Positions 22,288-34,659 of a DNA stretch of 64,000 bases are shown here, piece by piece. The DNA is from Chamaecrista fasciculata (taxonomy: Eukaryota > Streptophyta > Magnoliopsida > Fabales > Fabaceae). The notes under the pieces were generated by a model. That model ran no database searches. It was given only the letters and a program-made list of their open reading frames with translations, and was not told the origin of the DNA. The number at the start of each line of letters is the position of its first letter. Positions within the stretch are counted from its first letter, which is position 1. Location: positions 7,184 to 71,183 of the forward strand of contig QANZ01053544.1 of NCBI GenBank assembly GCA_003254925.1, in the 5' to 3' direction. A program made the translations under genes and the position numbers.

Positions 22288-25200
22288 TTATCTGCTTAAG
22301 AGAGACAGAACATCATTGCCAATAGAATCGGATTTTGATGCAAGTTCAACTGGAGTATTGCCTTCTTTGTCTACAGCATGTGCATTGGCACCTCTAAAGA
22401 AAAAAAAAAACAAAAGGAAAAAGAAATCCAATATTGCTAAGTCAACTCATTGTATTGCAATAAAGCTATTTCATTACAAATCAATTATAGCACATATAAT
22501 AGAATTAGTATTATTACCGGGCAAGAAGTAATTTGGCAGATGCATTATTGCCTCTGGTTATACAGTAATGCAATGGTGTTTGACCTCTTGAATCTAGAGC
22601 ATTTACATCTGCGCCATACTGAAGAAGAAGCTCCACCATGCTAACATCGGCAGTTAAGCAAGCCTGGTGAAGCACACTAGAACTACAACTAGAACTGGTA
22701 CTTGAACTAGAACTATCTTGTCTATCTACTTCCATCACAGGCTGATTTTCAGTTTTAGACGATGATAATGATAATGATGATGATGATGAGTCTATATTAC
22801 TTGAAGAAGGTACATTAGAGTCACCTACATGTAAAACAATTAAAACTAATAATCAAGAGTTGAGGGATACAATTAAAACTAATTAATATGTCGAATGTTC
22901 AAAATTGGTCCTATATCTTTGCCTTATATTTCATTTTGGTCAAAGGCCTTTCAGAAGTTTCAAATTAGTCCTACATTTTTTCCTAGTTGTTCACTTTTGG
23001 TCCCAAACTTACTTAATGCCGTTATATCTCTCTTGTTTAAGGTTCAAATGCGATATAGTTCAGAGTTACAGGTTTCTTTTAACAAATGCTTTCTCTATCC
23101 ATCTCACAAAAAACAAAACTCTTTCTCTATATAGTTGGCTTGTCAGCAAACGAGACCAAATTAATTTCCAAGAGTAGCCACTCATTTCACAATCAAACAA
23201 GTAAGTTGGTGATATTTTTCTCGTTTCAAGTCCGAATATGATGAGTTCAAAGCTATAGGCTACTTTTGACAACTCATTTTTCTACTCAATTAGAATTGTC
23301 AGCAAATAAGGCAGTCGAGCTCGAAAGTGGGTTTGGAACCAAAAAAGTGAAAAATTATGCAAAATTGATCTCAAACCCACTTTCGAATTTGATTTAACTT
23401 AATTTGTTGACAGTCTTAATTGGAAAAAAAACTTATAAAGAGTAACCCGTAGCTCCAAACTCATCATATTTGAACTTGAAACGATAGATATATGACCAAC
23501 AACTTCCCTTGATTGACTGAAAAATGAACAGTCCACTTTCGGGACCCGATTTGACCTTATTTATTGACAGTCCGAGCTACATAGAGAAAACACTCGTATA
23601 AAGTAATTTGTAACTTCAGACTCGTCGTATTTGAACCCAAAATGAGAAAGATATAAGACTAAAAGTGAATAACTATAAAAACATGTAGGACCAATTTGAA
23701 ATTTGAGGCAAGGATATAGGACTGATTTGAATATTCGACCTTATTAACAAGAAAACATGCATATATACCATCTGCTGCTTGCTCACTGATAGCATTGAGA
23801 TCCACATCTGACTTCACAATGTGCTTGTACACTGCTCTTTTGTCATTGGCACATATGCTCTCCCACACTTGTTGGCTCAGTGAACGGAGACGCTCGCTTT
23901 TCCTCTTTGGCCGGTTAACAAACACTTTCTCCACATACTGCAATAATGTACATAAACTCCTGTGTCAAGTAACATTTGAAGAATAAGATTCCTACCAACT
24001 ATTTAGAATTTGAATTATTATTACTTGTTTACAGGACAAAATCAAGAAAAAAAAAATGAGGTGAGGAGGCACCTAGAATATAGATGATATCCACACTCTT
24101 TTTTCTTTAAAAATCGAACATATATATAGAATGAATGGCCTATTTTCAAGTATCTCTTATCTTCTTTACACCTTGGTAACACTGGAAAAGAAGACATAAG
24201 ACACTAAATTAAAGGAACTTAGAATTACCTTTGCATGAATGAACCTCTCCTTTAATGAAATAGGATCATCAGGTTCTGGTTTCTTTGCATGAAATAACTT
24301 AAATTTGCTGAACTTTAATGAGCTACATATCGCATAAGTGCTTGTTAATTAAATTAGCATAAGAAGAAAAAAAGGAAATGCAACAATTCAAACTATCAAT
24401 TTGGCAACACTTACCCAACAGGTACATCATCTGTTTGCGAATTACTAGGTGAATGTATCAACTCTTCCCAAACTGAGTTTGCAAAGAGATTTCCTAGCGA
24501 TTGAAACATAGCTAAAACAGAGGAGTCCCAAACTTTCACATCAAGTGTCAATGATCTTACCTATAAGAGAAATGGATCACAACCCTTATCTTTTTAGAAA
24601 AGACTAAACAAACAATTGAATGTGAAATTAACCCAAAACAACTATTTACTTACTTTTGATATATGTACACCAAGATTACGATGAACACCAGAGCATTCAA
24701 TGCATATTAGAATGCCAAGGTTTAAGGATGCCCAATCTGGATCAGCTTTACCACAATCAGCACATTTGTCGTTCCCACCCACCTTTCTAAGAAGTTCAAT
24801 CGGTTTTTCTACTCTTACACTCTGTTTATTTATATGTGCATGCAATTTCCAACTCTTAGTTGAAACCAAAATAAAATATTAAAGATAATATTGAAGTTTT
24901 AGATACAAGTGCTTATTTATACCTGCTCATCACCTTGAAGTGTTTCTGACGTATTATTGCTCTTGACAGAGTTAGATTCATTGCCTTCTGAATCAGTTTG
25001 GGGCTGCCACGCACATACATTATTCTATAAATCACAGTTAATTTTCCTTTTTGGAATGAATCCAAGGATCGATGGATGCACTTAGAAGAAAAATCTAAAA
25101 GTGTACCATTTCTAGTGTCTGTGCACTCAACAAGGAGGCAATTACTCCGGTTATCTTTTCAATCCAATCCATCTGATCCGCCGTATTTTCTGCCTGCAAT

Positions 25201-28200
25201 TTTTTGCCTTATTATTGTCCAAAATAAAAAATGAAGGTGAAAGTGTAAATTTGGTTTCGTATCTTTTGTTCAATTCTCAATTTGATCTGTATCATTTTTG
25301 TTGCACTTTTGGTCTTATATCTTTGCAAAAGATCCCATATCATTTTTGGTCTCATATATTTTGGTCAAGTCGTAAAATTGGTCCCATATCTTAGGGTTAT
25401 GTGAAACTAACGGTGAAACATTTTGTATAAGACTAATTCTACACTTGACCCAAAAATATGGGACCAAATTGGAACCTGACTCAAAGATATGAGATCAAAA
25501 GTGCAACAAAAAAATATAGGAAACCAAATATGAGATCAAATTTACACTTTGGCCAAAAATGAAAGAGGAAACTAGCAATTTGGTCTTTTGAAAGATTGAA
25601 ATATATGATTACTCTATGAAAACATTAACAAGTATATCATTGGATGTGTATTTTAATCGTTCAAATACTAGAGTATCAATTCCTTGGGAGACCAAATTGG
25701 TAGTTTAGTCAAAATTAAACAATAAAAGCCATATGAAGTAGTTGGAATTAAAAGAAGAAATTAAACCTGCAATGTGTAGTGCTTTGTTGGGGAAATAATC
25801 CTGAAGCAAAATCTTAAATCCGTCTGCTCAGCATCAACCTTAATGGTTGATGTAAGCAAGTTCAATGCTCGACGCGAAGGTTTTTCTTCACTCACAGCAC
25901 CATGGTGATGAGAAAGACGACTTAAAATCCCAGTGGCAGTACTTGCTGCTGTTTCAGTATTCTTTGGCCCAGCTGGTTGACCTCCACCCTGAAACCTTAT
26001 ATATGCATCTCTTCAAAATTGTATATGCATAGATTCAAAATTGGCAACAATATCTTTTTTTGTCCTCAAACTTTACATAAATTTTCAATTTTGTCTGGAA
26101 AGTTTTATATTTTAGTCCATTTTATCATGTTTATCTTTATCCAAAAGATTAACCACAAAATCCATTATGATTTTCAATTTTTTTAGACAAAACTTACTAT
26201 TTTGTCCCTGAATTTACATCGAGTCAACTAATAAGTCCCTGAATTATTACAATTGTCAACGATTTGGTCACTGGGTCAAATTTAGGGATAAAAAAAAACC
26301 TTTAGTACAAATTCAGAGACCAAATAATGTAAATTTAGTACAAGTTCAGGGATCAAAGAGTATGAAATTAGTTTAAATTCAAGGATCAAACAGTATTAAT
26401 TTAGTACAAATTCAAAGACCAAAAAATATAAAATTAGTTCAAATTCAAAGATCAAATAGTATTAATTTAGTACAAATTTAGGGACCAAATTGTCATTATG
26501 GACCAAATAGTTGATAATTGAAAATTTCCAGGGACCAACTCGTGTATTTCGATTATTCAGAGACTGATAAGTCGACTGTAAATTCAGAGACCAAATAGTA
26601 AGTTTTCTTCTCTTTCTAACATTTTTTCATTACATGGTATTAATTACATGAAGTTTGCTATTAATTCATTGGATGGAATAAAAAGAGAAGATAAAATCAA
26701 CTAAAATATGATGCTTTCAGACAAAATTGATAATAAACAAACTTTTTGAATGGAATTGAAAATTGATGTAAAATTTAGAATGAAAAATATATTTTTTACT
26801 TGTGAACTTTTTCTGGGTGACTTACGTGCAATTGCAACCAGTTTCCTGGTTTGCGATGGTAGTATAACATTCCTCGACTGTCCAAAACAAAATACCTTCT
26901 CTTCCATGCACCTCTCAGATTGGAGGATCGCTTTGAAAGATACCCTTGTCGAATAATTTGAACCTAAAATCATGTGAATTAATTTTAGAAGACCATATAT
27001 ATAGTGTGTCATAAAAAACAAAACAGAGGAAAATTGCATGCCTTTCCATTTGCAGCAGATTCCATTACTGCATCGGCAACTTCATTTGGTATCCTAGAAA
27101 AATGTTGCATGTTGGTGTCTCTATTATTAGTACAAGCAAAGCCATTCAAGGTCAGCTTACTATCATGTTGAATTTGTTTTTTGTACTCTTGAATTCTTTC
27201 CAGTAGTGAAATCTGCTCTGTGTTGTAGTTTTCTCTCGATTGTTGTGCGATAGTTAAAACCTGTGCAAACCTTGCAGACTTAAATATTCTGGAAAATACC
27301 AAATGAAACGTGGATGTATGTAATTTTTTTTATCGTTAAGTTAAAACAAAAAAAGACAAAAGTACTATCGGTATCTCAAAGTATGTGATTATTTTCAATT
27401 ATATCACAAAAAGATTTTTTTCGTTCAATTGTACCCCAAAATATAGGGTCAATTTCAGTTATACCCCTAAAAATGTTTTTAAGTCAATTATACCCCTAAT
27501 ATTTCACATTTGAGTCAATTATACCCCCAAATGTCCCTCAATTTAAGAGTACGATTGACAAAAAAAAAGATTGTACTATTGATACAAAAAAAAAGATTGG
27601 GGGTATAATGGACTCAAAAAAAAACTTTGAAAGTTTAACTGAAATTGACCCCATATTTTGAAAGTACAGTTGACCAAAAATAAACTTTAGGGGTATAACC
27701 GAAAATGATAGCATATTTTGAAAGTACCAAGAATACTTTTGCCAAAATAAAAAGAACCGGTAGCAAAACCTCGCTAATGTAAGGTTCCATCTGGTGCAAT
27801 AACTGATATCCCTAAAAGAAAAAGAATTTATAGAGTAAATTAGTTTGGTCGCTCCAAAATCACTGAATTAACAATTTGATCTATGAAAGATTAAAATACA
27901 CAATTTAGTCACTCGAAGACTAACAATATACTCTTTACTCTATGTGTTTGATTTTATTTTTTCAACAATTAAATTTTTTCCAATATTTTAAGAATAGAAT
28001 TATTAGTTTACACATTACCTGTTGAAAATATCGAAGATGAGCATCCATAATTCCAGGGACAGCTTCCAAAAACTCGAATCTCTTCTTGGCTTCAATATGG
28101 TTGAGAGCACTAACCTGGATGATGAATTTCACATACATGTTATATATGTACACTTAATTAATGAGACATCTTGTGCAATATTCGAATATAACTTTACCAG

Positions 28201-31200
28201 GTTGAAACGGGCTTCCTCATATGCGTCTCTTGCATGATGCAATTCCTGAAATATATCTCTACCAAATTAGATTTTAAAGGATCATGTTAGAACCCATGTG
28301 AAATTATGGGATGCACGATTATATCTAATGATGTCATAAATAAATAAATAAATTCGAGTATGTTAGTAACTTAGTATGAATGTAACTATGTACCTCTTCT
28401 ACGACAGCGACAGTATCAAGCTTGGCACTCTTCCTCAATGACAAAAACTTATCACGTGCCTGTACCACAGAATTCAGTAAATGGCTGTCATGAATTAAAA
28501 GATAAGAACCATGAACTATTACTTTATAGCACTACAAAGTGAGAGAGAATAATCTTAAAAGATCCTCTTTTCCTATCATCGATCTCACGTTTAAGTATAC
28601 CCACTAAAAACAAAGCCACTTTGTTCACCAAAAAAATTAAACCAAAGCTACTTTCCCCTTTCTCAATATTAGATAATTAGATTATAAAATTTAGTTCCTA
28701 AAAAGATATGATGACAATCAACAAAAATTATTAATTTACTCTTAAATGTATGAGCATAATCAATGGACAAAATTCAACTTCAAGGACAATTAAGGATATG
28801 CACCTGGTCATATTGGATGGAGGCTTTGTCAAAACGCTTTCGAGATTCCTGTAATAAGCATCACTTGAAGAATTAAATGAGAGAAAAAAAAAACTACAAT
28901 ACTTTGGACAAACATATAAAGAGAGCAAAGCAACAGTCCTTCTAACCGTTGAATCATGTGTTTTATTTAAAATGTGTGTAAAATATCTCAAGATGAAAAC
29001 ATGAGTAATTGTCCTCTTTATAGGCCTTCATAATTATAGGACAAAATTTTATTACTCACAATATATACACGGTAGGTGAAGTACTAAGAGGGAGAGAAAC
29101 ATCTAGAGATTCCTAATGACACTTTTTCTTTCTAGATATTCATTTTTCTCTAAGCACCTTCATCTATAGTGTATTATAGAAATTCAAATTCTATATACCT
29201 TGGCATCATTTATGTCAACGCTGAGAAAGTGGTGTAATCTATCATTCAACATGTGCTCCACCTTAAAAGTAGCAGTAGAAGTCAAATCACAATATACGAT
29301 AGCCTTAACTTAATATATATATATATAGATAGCCTTAACTTAATATATATATATATATATATATTGCTGAAAAGTAAAATGAAACAGAATAAGAGAAAGA
29401 TGAAATTGATAATATTAGGTAAACCATTACTTGTTGTCGAAGAAGCTCCTTATAGGTACTGATTTCTCTTAAAGCAACAGTGAATTTGGTTATGACAGCT
29501 CCTAATAAGAATAATGTAACGAAGTGAATAAGCAAATGGAAAGCCAGAACTTGAGATGGATTATAATAGGCAAAAAAGCATCATTTTAGGCTCTAAACTT
29601 TATAGCAACTGTAAATTTTGTCAATAATTTTTTACCTGCGGTCAATTTTGTCTTCCATATTTCATAGTTTGGTCAATTTTATCATTTGATTAAATTTTTT
29701 CAATAAATTAGTGATAAGTTTTATCATATTTTTCAATCTGAGTTGAAGATTAAGTTTCTTTTTCTATTAATTTTATATTACATGTCATTAGTTATGTAGA
29801 TTCTGTTGTTAATATTTGACTAAAGTAACAACAAAGAATAAATTGACCAAAATGTAAAATATTAGAGACGAAATTGATCGTAAAAAAAATTGGAGACAAA
29901 ATTGATAATCAATGTAAAATTTGAAGACCAAATTAGTTTTCGCTTAGACCGTTATACGGATAAGCGGAGAAAATCCATAACTTAACTAGAAAAATACTTT
30001 TCCAGTTGTAATATCTTGAAACTTGATAGTAGTATAGTATGTATGCAAGGATATGTTTTAGTGTATTGGTAGATGATTTGGGATATTAATTAATATTATA
30101 AGTACACATATCATGTACACAATTCTAACTTACCTCCCAAAACATCAAAAAGTGGATCAGTAGGCCCTCCTCCAAAACTTTCAAGTGAATTTGCAAATAA
30201 ATTGTCTGAATCATAACCTCCTCCGAGCCCTTCCCTAAAATAAGAATTAAAAAAAATAGGATAATAGATTTTTAAAAACTGAAGAGCATCATGACTAGCT
30301 GTAATTGCGTTCAGTTAAACAAAAATGATTAAAGTAGACCTTAATTAATTTACTCATAGCAATAGCTAAATATATAGTGCTTGGTTATATGCAGTGCATG
30401 TTGGTATGGTACCTAATATAGAATAGAACAATAACTTAAACCTTAATTTCTCTTTGATTGTCACCCTGACACTCTTTCTTTTTTGACTCTGTAAATTATT
30501 TAGTGGATGGCACTACAAATTCAGAGCCTCGAGTAGAAATAAAAAGTAAGCAACTTTTTCAATCTCAAATAAGTCCTTAAGTCCAGTTCTTGATCTTCCC
30601 TGGATTCCATTTCCAATAGTCATGTTTTTTTCACAAAATAATCTTATTCATTTCAAAGGGCAAGCAATGTAATTAAAGAGGGAAGTAGAAAGTTATCAAT
30701 AAGCCTATTATTTAAACAATGCTTTCAATTCAATGGATAAGGCAAAACCCACGTGTACTTTCGACATCCTTTGTAGAATTTCCAGCATCTGGATCTTAAC
30801 GAGTCTGCATTTTCTTCCAAAGTTTGGACCTGTTATCCATATATAAGCCATTCACGATTAATTAAGGATCCTATTAAAACACATTCCTCAGATTTTTTAC
30901 ATTTAATACAGTCAAATCACAAAATTAATTAACTTGCACATCATAACACCACCAATCACATCTGAGATGCTCAAATCTTAATCAAAAGCAGTACTTATCC
31001 TGACAACAATGTGAGATAATAATTAATGGGCGTTAAACTTTGAATGTTATCCGTAACTATTCAATTTTAGAGTCGGAGGATTACGATAATAAAGAAATGT
31101 CTAACATGAATAGCAAGATCAAAGAACTCGAATAAAATTAAACGAAATCGAATACACATAATTACCTGTTGCCGGAACATAGGCGAATCATCGAGGCTTT

Positions 31201-31210
31201 CGATTTGCAT
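22288..31210 (-). CDS. AGD1-like: Class III ArfGAP (BAR-PH-ArfGAP-ankyrin), AGD1/AGD3-like, 796 aa
   Basis: Twenty-one exons keep frame throughout: 31166-31210, 30753-30829, 30134-30234, 29431-29501, 29199-29261, 28804-28848, 28394-28459, 28198-28245, 28019-28114, 27771-27812, 27042-27260, 26826-26963, 25767-25988, 25107-25193, 24923-25003, 24654-24821, 24415-24560, 24229-24322, 23769-23937, 22518-22824, 22288-22393. The protein has a BAR domain (about 5-240), a PH domain from about 292 ([20 protein letters not shown]), an ArfGAP zinc finger with C487, C490, C507, C510 and the arginine finger R515 (CSGVHRNLG), and C-terminal ankyrin repeats (about 695-790). Family members switch off ARF GTPases on endomembranes and curve membranes; AGD3/VAN3 acts in vein patterning. 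Length fits the 775-828 aa Arabidopsis proteins. Wording such as FQSLGN, FIHAK and ANDK fits AGD1 best. The intron after exon 11 starts with GC. Confidence 0.93.
22890..23740. mobile_element. Large foldback element in last-but-two AGD intron
   Basis: About 850 bp with mirrored ends: TCGAATGTTCAAAATTGGTC on the left, and GGTCGAATATTCAAATCAGT on the right read backwards. Mirrored inner blocks also match (tttgccttatat / gaggcaaggatat, and tagttgttcac / gtgaataact). Relatives lie at 31629-32063 and 8855-9265. The flanks taattaata and ttattaaca are only a possible degenerate 9-bp duplication. Confidence 0.55.
25236..25554. mobile_element. TTTGGTCC-family MULE-type element, 319 bp, perfect 9-bp TSD
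   Basis: Left end GGTGAAAGTGTAAATTTGGT mirrors the right end read backwards, GGCCAAAGTGTAAATTTGAT. AAAAATGAA is duplicated at 25227-25235 and 25555-25563. It is intronic in the AGD gene. Confidence 0.8.
25570..25712. repeat. Short inverted repeat (MITE-like) in AGD intron
   Basis: The left part (aaactagcaatttggtcttt) mirrors the right part (gagaccaaattggtagtttag). It lies 15 bp from the element ending at 25554. No target duplication was assigned. Confidence 0.45.
26194..26608. mobile_element. Foldback element, 'ttactattttgtccctgaat' family, in AGD intron
   Basis: The left end (acttactattttgtccctga) mirrors the right end (agagaccaaatagtaagttt) over about 30 bp. Internally 'ggaccaaatag / caaattcagggacc' units repeat tandemly in slightly diverged copies. 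Similar remnants lie at 8015-8200 and 15130-15420. Confidence 0.5.
27355..27744. mobile_element. Foldback element in AGD intron
   Basis: GACAAAAGTACTATCGGTAT at the left mirrors GGCAAAAGTATTCTTGGTAC at the right read backwards. The arms repeat 'attataccccta' and 'gggtataa' motifs, related in style to the element at 12627-13517. The flanks are A-rich, so a target duplication cannot be judged. Confidence 0.5.
29572..29950. repeat. Decayed inverted-repeat element in AGD intron
   Basis: The left (tagcaactgtaaattttgtc, about 29601) and right (gacaaaattgataatcaatg, about 29895) parts are complementary in patches, with a spacer of about 270 bp. It is more diverged than the other foldback elements. 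Confidence 0.35.
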
Positions 31211-31628
31211 TATTCAAAATTAAAGTTGATGGATCTTTTTGTTTTTGTTTTTAATTTTTTGTAAGGTTTTTTGTTTTACCTTGTTAATTCACAGGGAAAG
31301 AAGTGTTGTGTTGTCTCTGTGAATCTAAATTTGAGAAAAAAGAAAAGAGAGAAAAAGAGATTAGCTTATGAGTTAATTAAAATAGATGTTATTTATTTAG
31401 AGCGCAATTAGAGGATTTTGAAAGGAAGAGAGGCGTTGTTCTGAATGAAAAGTCCAAACCTTGTAGCGATTTTTCATGGTTGTCGCTCGACAAATTTGAA
31501 ATCCTACCCGCCTTTTTGTTTTCTTCTCTCTCTTAATTGCTTCTTTCTTATTTCACACTCAACATCATTCCTTAATCCTTACCCATGCCAATAATTGAAA
31601 GAGTAAATTTATGGTTTAATTCTTTTTA
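31211..31628 (-). promoter_or_regulatory. AGD 5' leader and proximal promoter region
   Basis: Upstream of the AGD start codon the minus strand is A/T- and then CT/GA-rich (gagagaaaaagagattag on plus, about 31348), as is common in plant leaders. No certain TATA box or transcript start can be given. Confidence 0.3.
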
Positions 31629-32063
31629 GGCAAAGTACAATTTTAGTCCATTATCTTTTACATGAGTTGCAATTTAACTCTTTATTTTTGTTAAAGTTTG
31701 ATCTTTCAAGTTTTTTAAAAGTTTTACTTCTTTATTTCAACAGTTGAATGTTGCTTGATTTACTCACAGAAATAAGATTCATTAAGAGTAATTCGTAATT
31801 TCGAACTTGTCGCAGTCAGACTTAAAACAAGAGAGATATGATCAACTTTCTCTGTTTGATTGTAAAACGAGCGGCTCACTTTTAGAGTCTAATTTAATTT
31901 TGTTTATTGATAACCCTAACTGAACAAAGAAATAACTTGTCAAAAGTAACATATAACTCGCGTTAAAATTTTAAATAAAAGAAATATGACTACATTCAAT
32001 TGTTGGGAGTCTTGGGACTAAAGAGTAAAACTTCTAAGAAACTTAGAAAACTAAAATTACAAC
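31629..32063. mobile_element. Decayed foldback element
   Basis: The left end (ggcaaagtacaattttagtc) is partly mirrored by 'aactaaaattacaacaac' on the right. The interior resembles 22890-23740 (gagagatatgatcaactttc, and an 'acttgtcaaaagtaac' type phrase). Borders are approximate. Confidence 0.35.
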
Positions 32064-32164
32064 AACAAAAAAAGATCTAAATCACCTTAATTTACTACCC
32101 AACCTGGAAATGCTTAATAAAATTCAATTGTACCATTTCTACATTTGTAAGTCATGAGTACATG

Positions 32165-32330
32165 ATTTATCTTGAATCCATTGGCAAGGATGCAAACAAG
32201 GCAGCTGATTGACTTGTCAAAAGTGGTCTCCATTGGCCGAGAATAGGGATGCAAACAAGGCAACATATTGGCTTGCCAAAAGTGGTTTCTTGAGGATGTG
32301 TCTCGTGGATTGGGTTGTTTAACCTCATCC
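32165..32330 (+). pseudogene. LINE RNase H tail fragment with an internal duplication
   Basis: Two neighbouring plus-strand stretches read like the final RNase H helix of plant LINE ORF2: KDANKAAD then LVKSG at about 32184-32225, and RDANKATYWLAKSGF at about 32246-32290. Typical LINEs have one (R/K).AN..AD.LAK.G motif, so this copy looks locally duplicated (gatgcaaacaaggca occurs twice). The frames are broken. A LINE-like 3' UTR lies further right at 32940-33056. Confidence 0.5.
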
Positions 32331-32639
32331 TCATAATTACTTCAGCAAAAGAAAAGGGGTAGGGATTGGTTTGTCTTTGTGGATTGGTCACTAAAACAAA
32401 AAAGTGGTCACCAAAACAAAAAAGTGGTCACTAAAAGAAAGACAAATCAGAGTTAAAATTACTTCAGCAAAGAAAAGGGATTAGTCTTATGCCCATAGGA
32501 CTTGAAATTAGGCAAAATTAGAGAAAGAAGAGGCGGTCAACAAAACTATAATAAAAAGGCAATTAAGTGGATTTAGTGACTGAGAAAATGAGATAATTTG
32601 GTCTGAAAATAAGCATAATAGAGCTGCTAACAACTATCT

Positions 32640-32935
32640 GTATCCGTTCATTCTATCCAATATCCATATCCTATTTGTATCCGATATTCGGTATCCGACG
32701 GGTACCCTAAATAACTGAAATACCGAAAATAATGGATATTATAGGGTATCAATTATTTATATTATAGGGTATCGGATACCGGGTACCCTAACTATCTGTT
32801 CATTTCGGACGGATATCGGATAGTTGATTTTTTATTTTTACTATCCATACCCTATCTGATATGCAGTATCAGACAGATATCGAATATTTTTTATGGGTGA
32901 ATTCGGACGGGTATTATAAATACCCACCATCTCTA
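32640..32935 (+). mobile_element. 'GGATATCGGATA' repeat element, plus copy
   Basis: Dense TATCCGATATT / GGATACCGGGTACC motifs, a block tcatttcggacggatatcgg, and a right part tattttttatgggtgaattc. The element at 34225-34655 is its reverse complement with an AT-rich insertion. Class unknown. Confidence 0.6.
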
Positions 32936-32939
32936 TTTG

Positions 32940-33056
32940 GAGGATATTGGGATAGGTTTTTTTTTTTTTTTGATGTGTTTGTTTTGTTAGGCTAGCCCTA
33001 TTGGTGTTTGTATTCTTTTTTGTTCTTAATAAAGTTCTATTTTTTCTCGAAAAAAG
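32940..33056 (+). mobile_element. LINE-like 3' end
   Basis: A T-rich stretch followed by 'ttgttaggctagccctattg' and 'ttcttaataaagttctattt' ends in a short A-rich run (cgaaaaaag). This is the usual form of plant L1-type LINE 3' ends. With the RNase H tail at 32165-32330 it probably represents one old LINE end split by the element at 32640-32935. Confidence 0.4.
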
Positions 33057-34044
33057 AAACTCATGAGTATATTATGAGTCCTATTGAAATAAAATATATG
33101 ATTTTTATAGTAGTTTCATAAATTATGACTTTATTTATATTATTTATATAAAAGATCGAAGAATAAACAATACAATATGTTATATGTAATAACAGAAGGT
33201 ATTTTATGAAATAAAATTTGTGAATATGATCTTTTATAAGTAGTAAAGATATATCCGAATCTTTTTAAATTTTTGTGATCTTCTTCCTGATTTTTCTAAC
33301 GGAAAAAACACAAACAGTTACAAATGTTAATTCAAAAATATATTTCTCGACAGGTCAAGGATTAATTCTCCGCGGATCGATATTCTATTTAAGATTGACC
33401 AAGTAGTTGTTGCATACACAAGGCTAAATTCGAACCTCAACCAATTAATTTAATTTAATAATATTAATTTATTGTTTCCTCTTTATATTCGGGTAAAATT
33501 TTCTTTCCGTATATTTCCTTCTTTTTTGTTTTTCCTCTTGATATTTGTTCTCTAAATTTATTCATCAATTTAATTTTTTAATTGTCTTTCACACAGTCGT
33601 TGATTAATGATAAAAGATTAATGTAGAATTTGGTTTATGAATATGATAATTTTTCATCAATATGTTATCCGAAAGAATCAGTTGACACATTATGAATGAG
33701 ATAACATTACATATTTACATTATGTTTAATTGATGTTATTTATTTATTTATTTTTCTATTTGAAAGTATATTTCGACAATTCATTTTAATATTTTCATTT
33801 GAAATAAATTTACAATGAAACATGATATTTTATTATATTCTTATTTTTGTATAAAGAAAAAAATAGAGCAGAAATAATAATAAAAAAAATCATTAAAAGT
33901 AATGTCCTTTCCTTAAACCAATCAATTAATAGTATTAAAAAAGTTTAATTACTTTTAAATAAGTTGTTATGATATGCCTTAAACGTACATATAAGATAAA
34001 CTCTCATTATTATATAGATTAATATTAATGATTATTATTAGCAA
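33057..34044. other. AT-rich intergenic stretch, nothing recognised
   Basis: No exons, RNA genes or clear repeat ends. 33345-33450 contains a phrase (caaggctaaattcgaacctc) that reversed resembles a tRNA B box, but no full tRNA or SINE could be drawn. Confidence 0.35.
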
Positions 34045-34223
34045 CTTAGTCAAGAGAAATAAGAAACACTTGGTTAATAAAGAGAGTCACCTTATAACTC
34101 ATAATTCATAAGATTATGAATTTGATTCCCGTTGTTAATATGAGGATTTTTTAGTAAGCGATTGGTAAATATCTCTGTAAACACTCATAAACTCTAGAGG
34201 TATGCTCTGGTCTTAGTGAATTG
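34045..34223 (+). mobile_element. tRNA-derived SINE, diverged copy
   Basis: It aligns by eye with the SINE at 35984-36183: shared blocks are 'taataaagagagtcacc', 'gattatgaatttgattcccg', 'atatgaggattttttagtaa' and 'ctagaggtatgctctggtct'. It lacks a clear target duplication and is more decayed. It ends next to the repeat at 34225. Confidence 0.5.
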
Positions 34224-34224
34224 T

Positions 34225-34655
34225 ACCAGAGATGACAATTTGGATGGATATTTAAGATATCTGTCCGAATCCACCCGTAAAAAATATCCGATATCTGTCG
34301 GATACTAGATATCGGATAGGGTACAGGTATTGAAAAATAAAAAATCAATTATCTGGTGGTTCCGAAATGAACAGATAGCTAGGACACTCGATATCTGATA
34401 TCCTATAATATAAATATTTTATTATATTTTATATATTTTTAATTATATTTTTAATTAATTTATTTTAATAAATGGATATTGGGTATCGAATATCGGATAT
34501 ATTCAATTTTTGAATTAGAATATCCTATCATATATCCATTATTTTCGGGTATTTCGAATATTTAGGGTACTCGTCTGATATCGAATATCAAATACATATA
34601 GAATACAAATATTGGAGAGAATGAACAAATACAAATACGGATAGTGATAAAATTT
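34225..34655 (-). mobile_element. 'GGATATCGGATA' repeat element, minus copy
   Basis: Reverse-complement relative of 32640-32935: ctgtccgaatccacccgtaa, then aaaaatatccgatatctgtc, then ggttccgaaatgaacagata occur in mirrored order. About 80 bp of pure AT sequence (34395-34475) interrupts it. Confidence 0.6.
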
Positions 34656-34659
34656 AAGA

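Noticed and set aside
33345-33450. Possible tRNA/SINE B box on the minus strand
   Set aside because: Only the B-box-like phrase is present; no A box at proper spacing, no tail and no target duplication.
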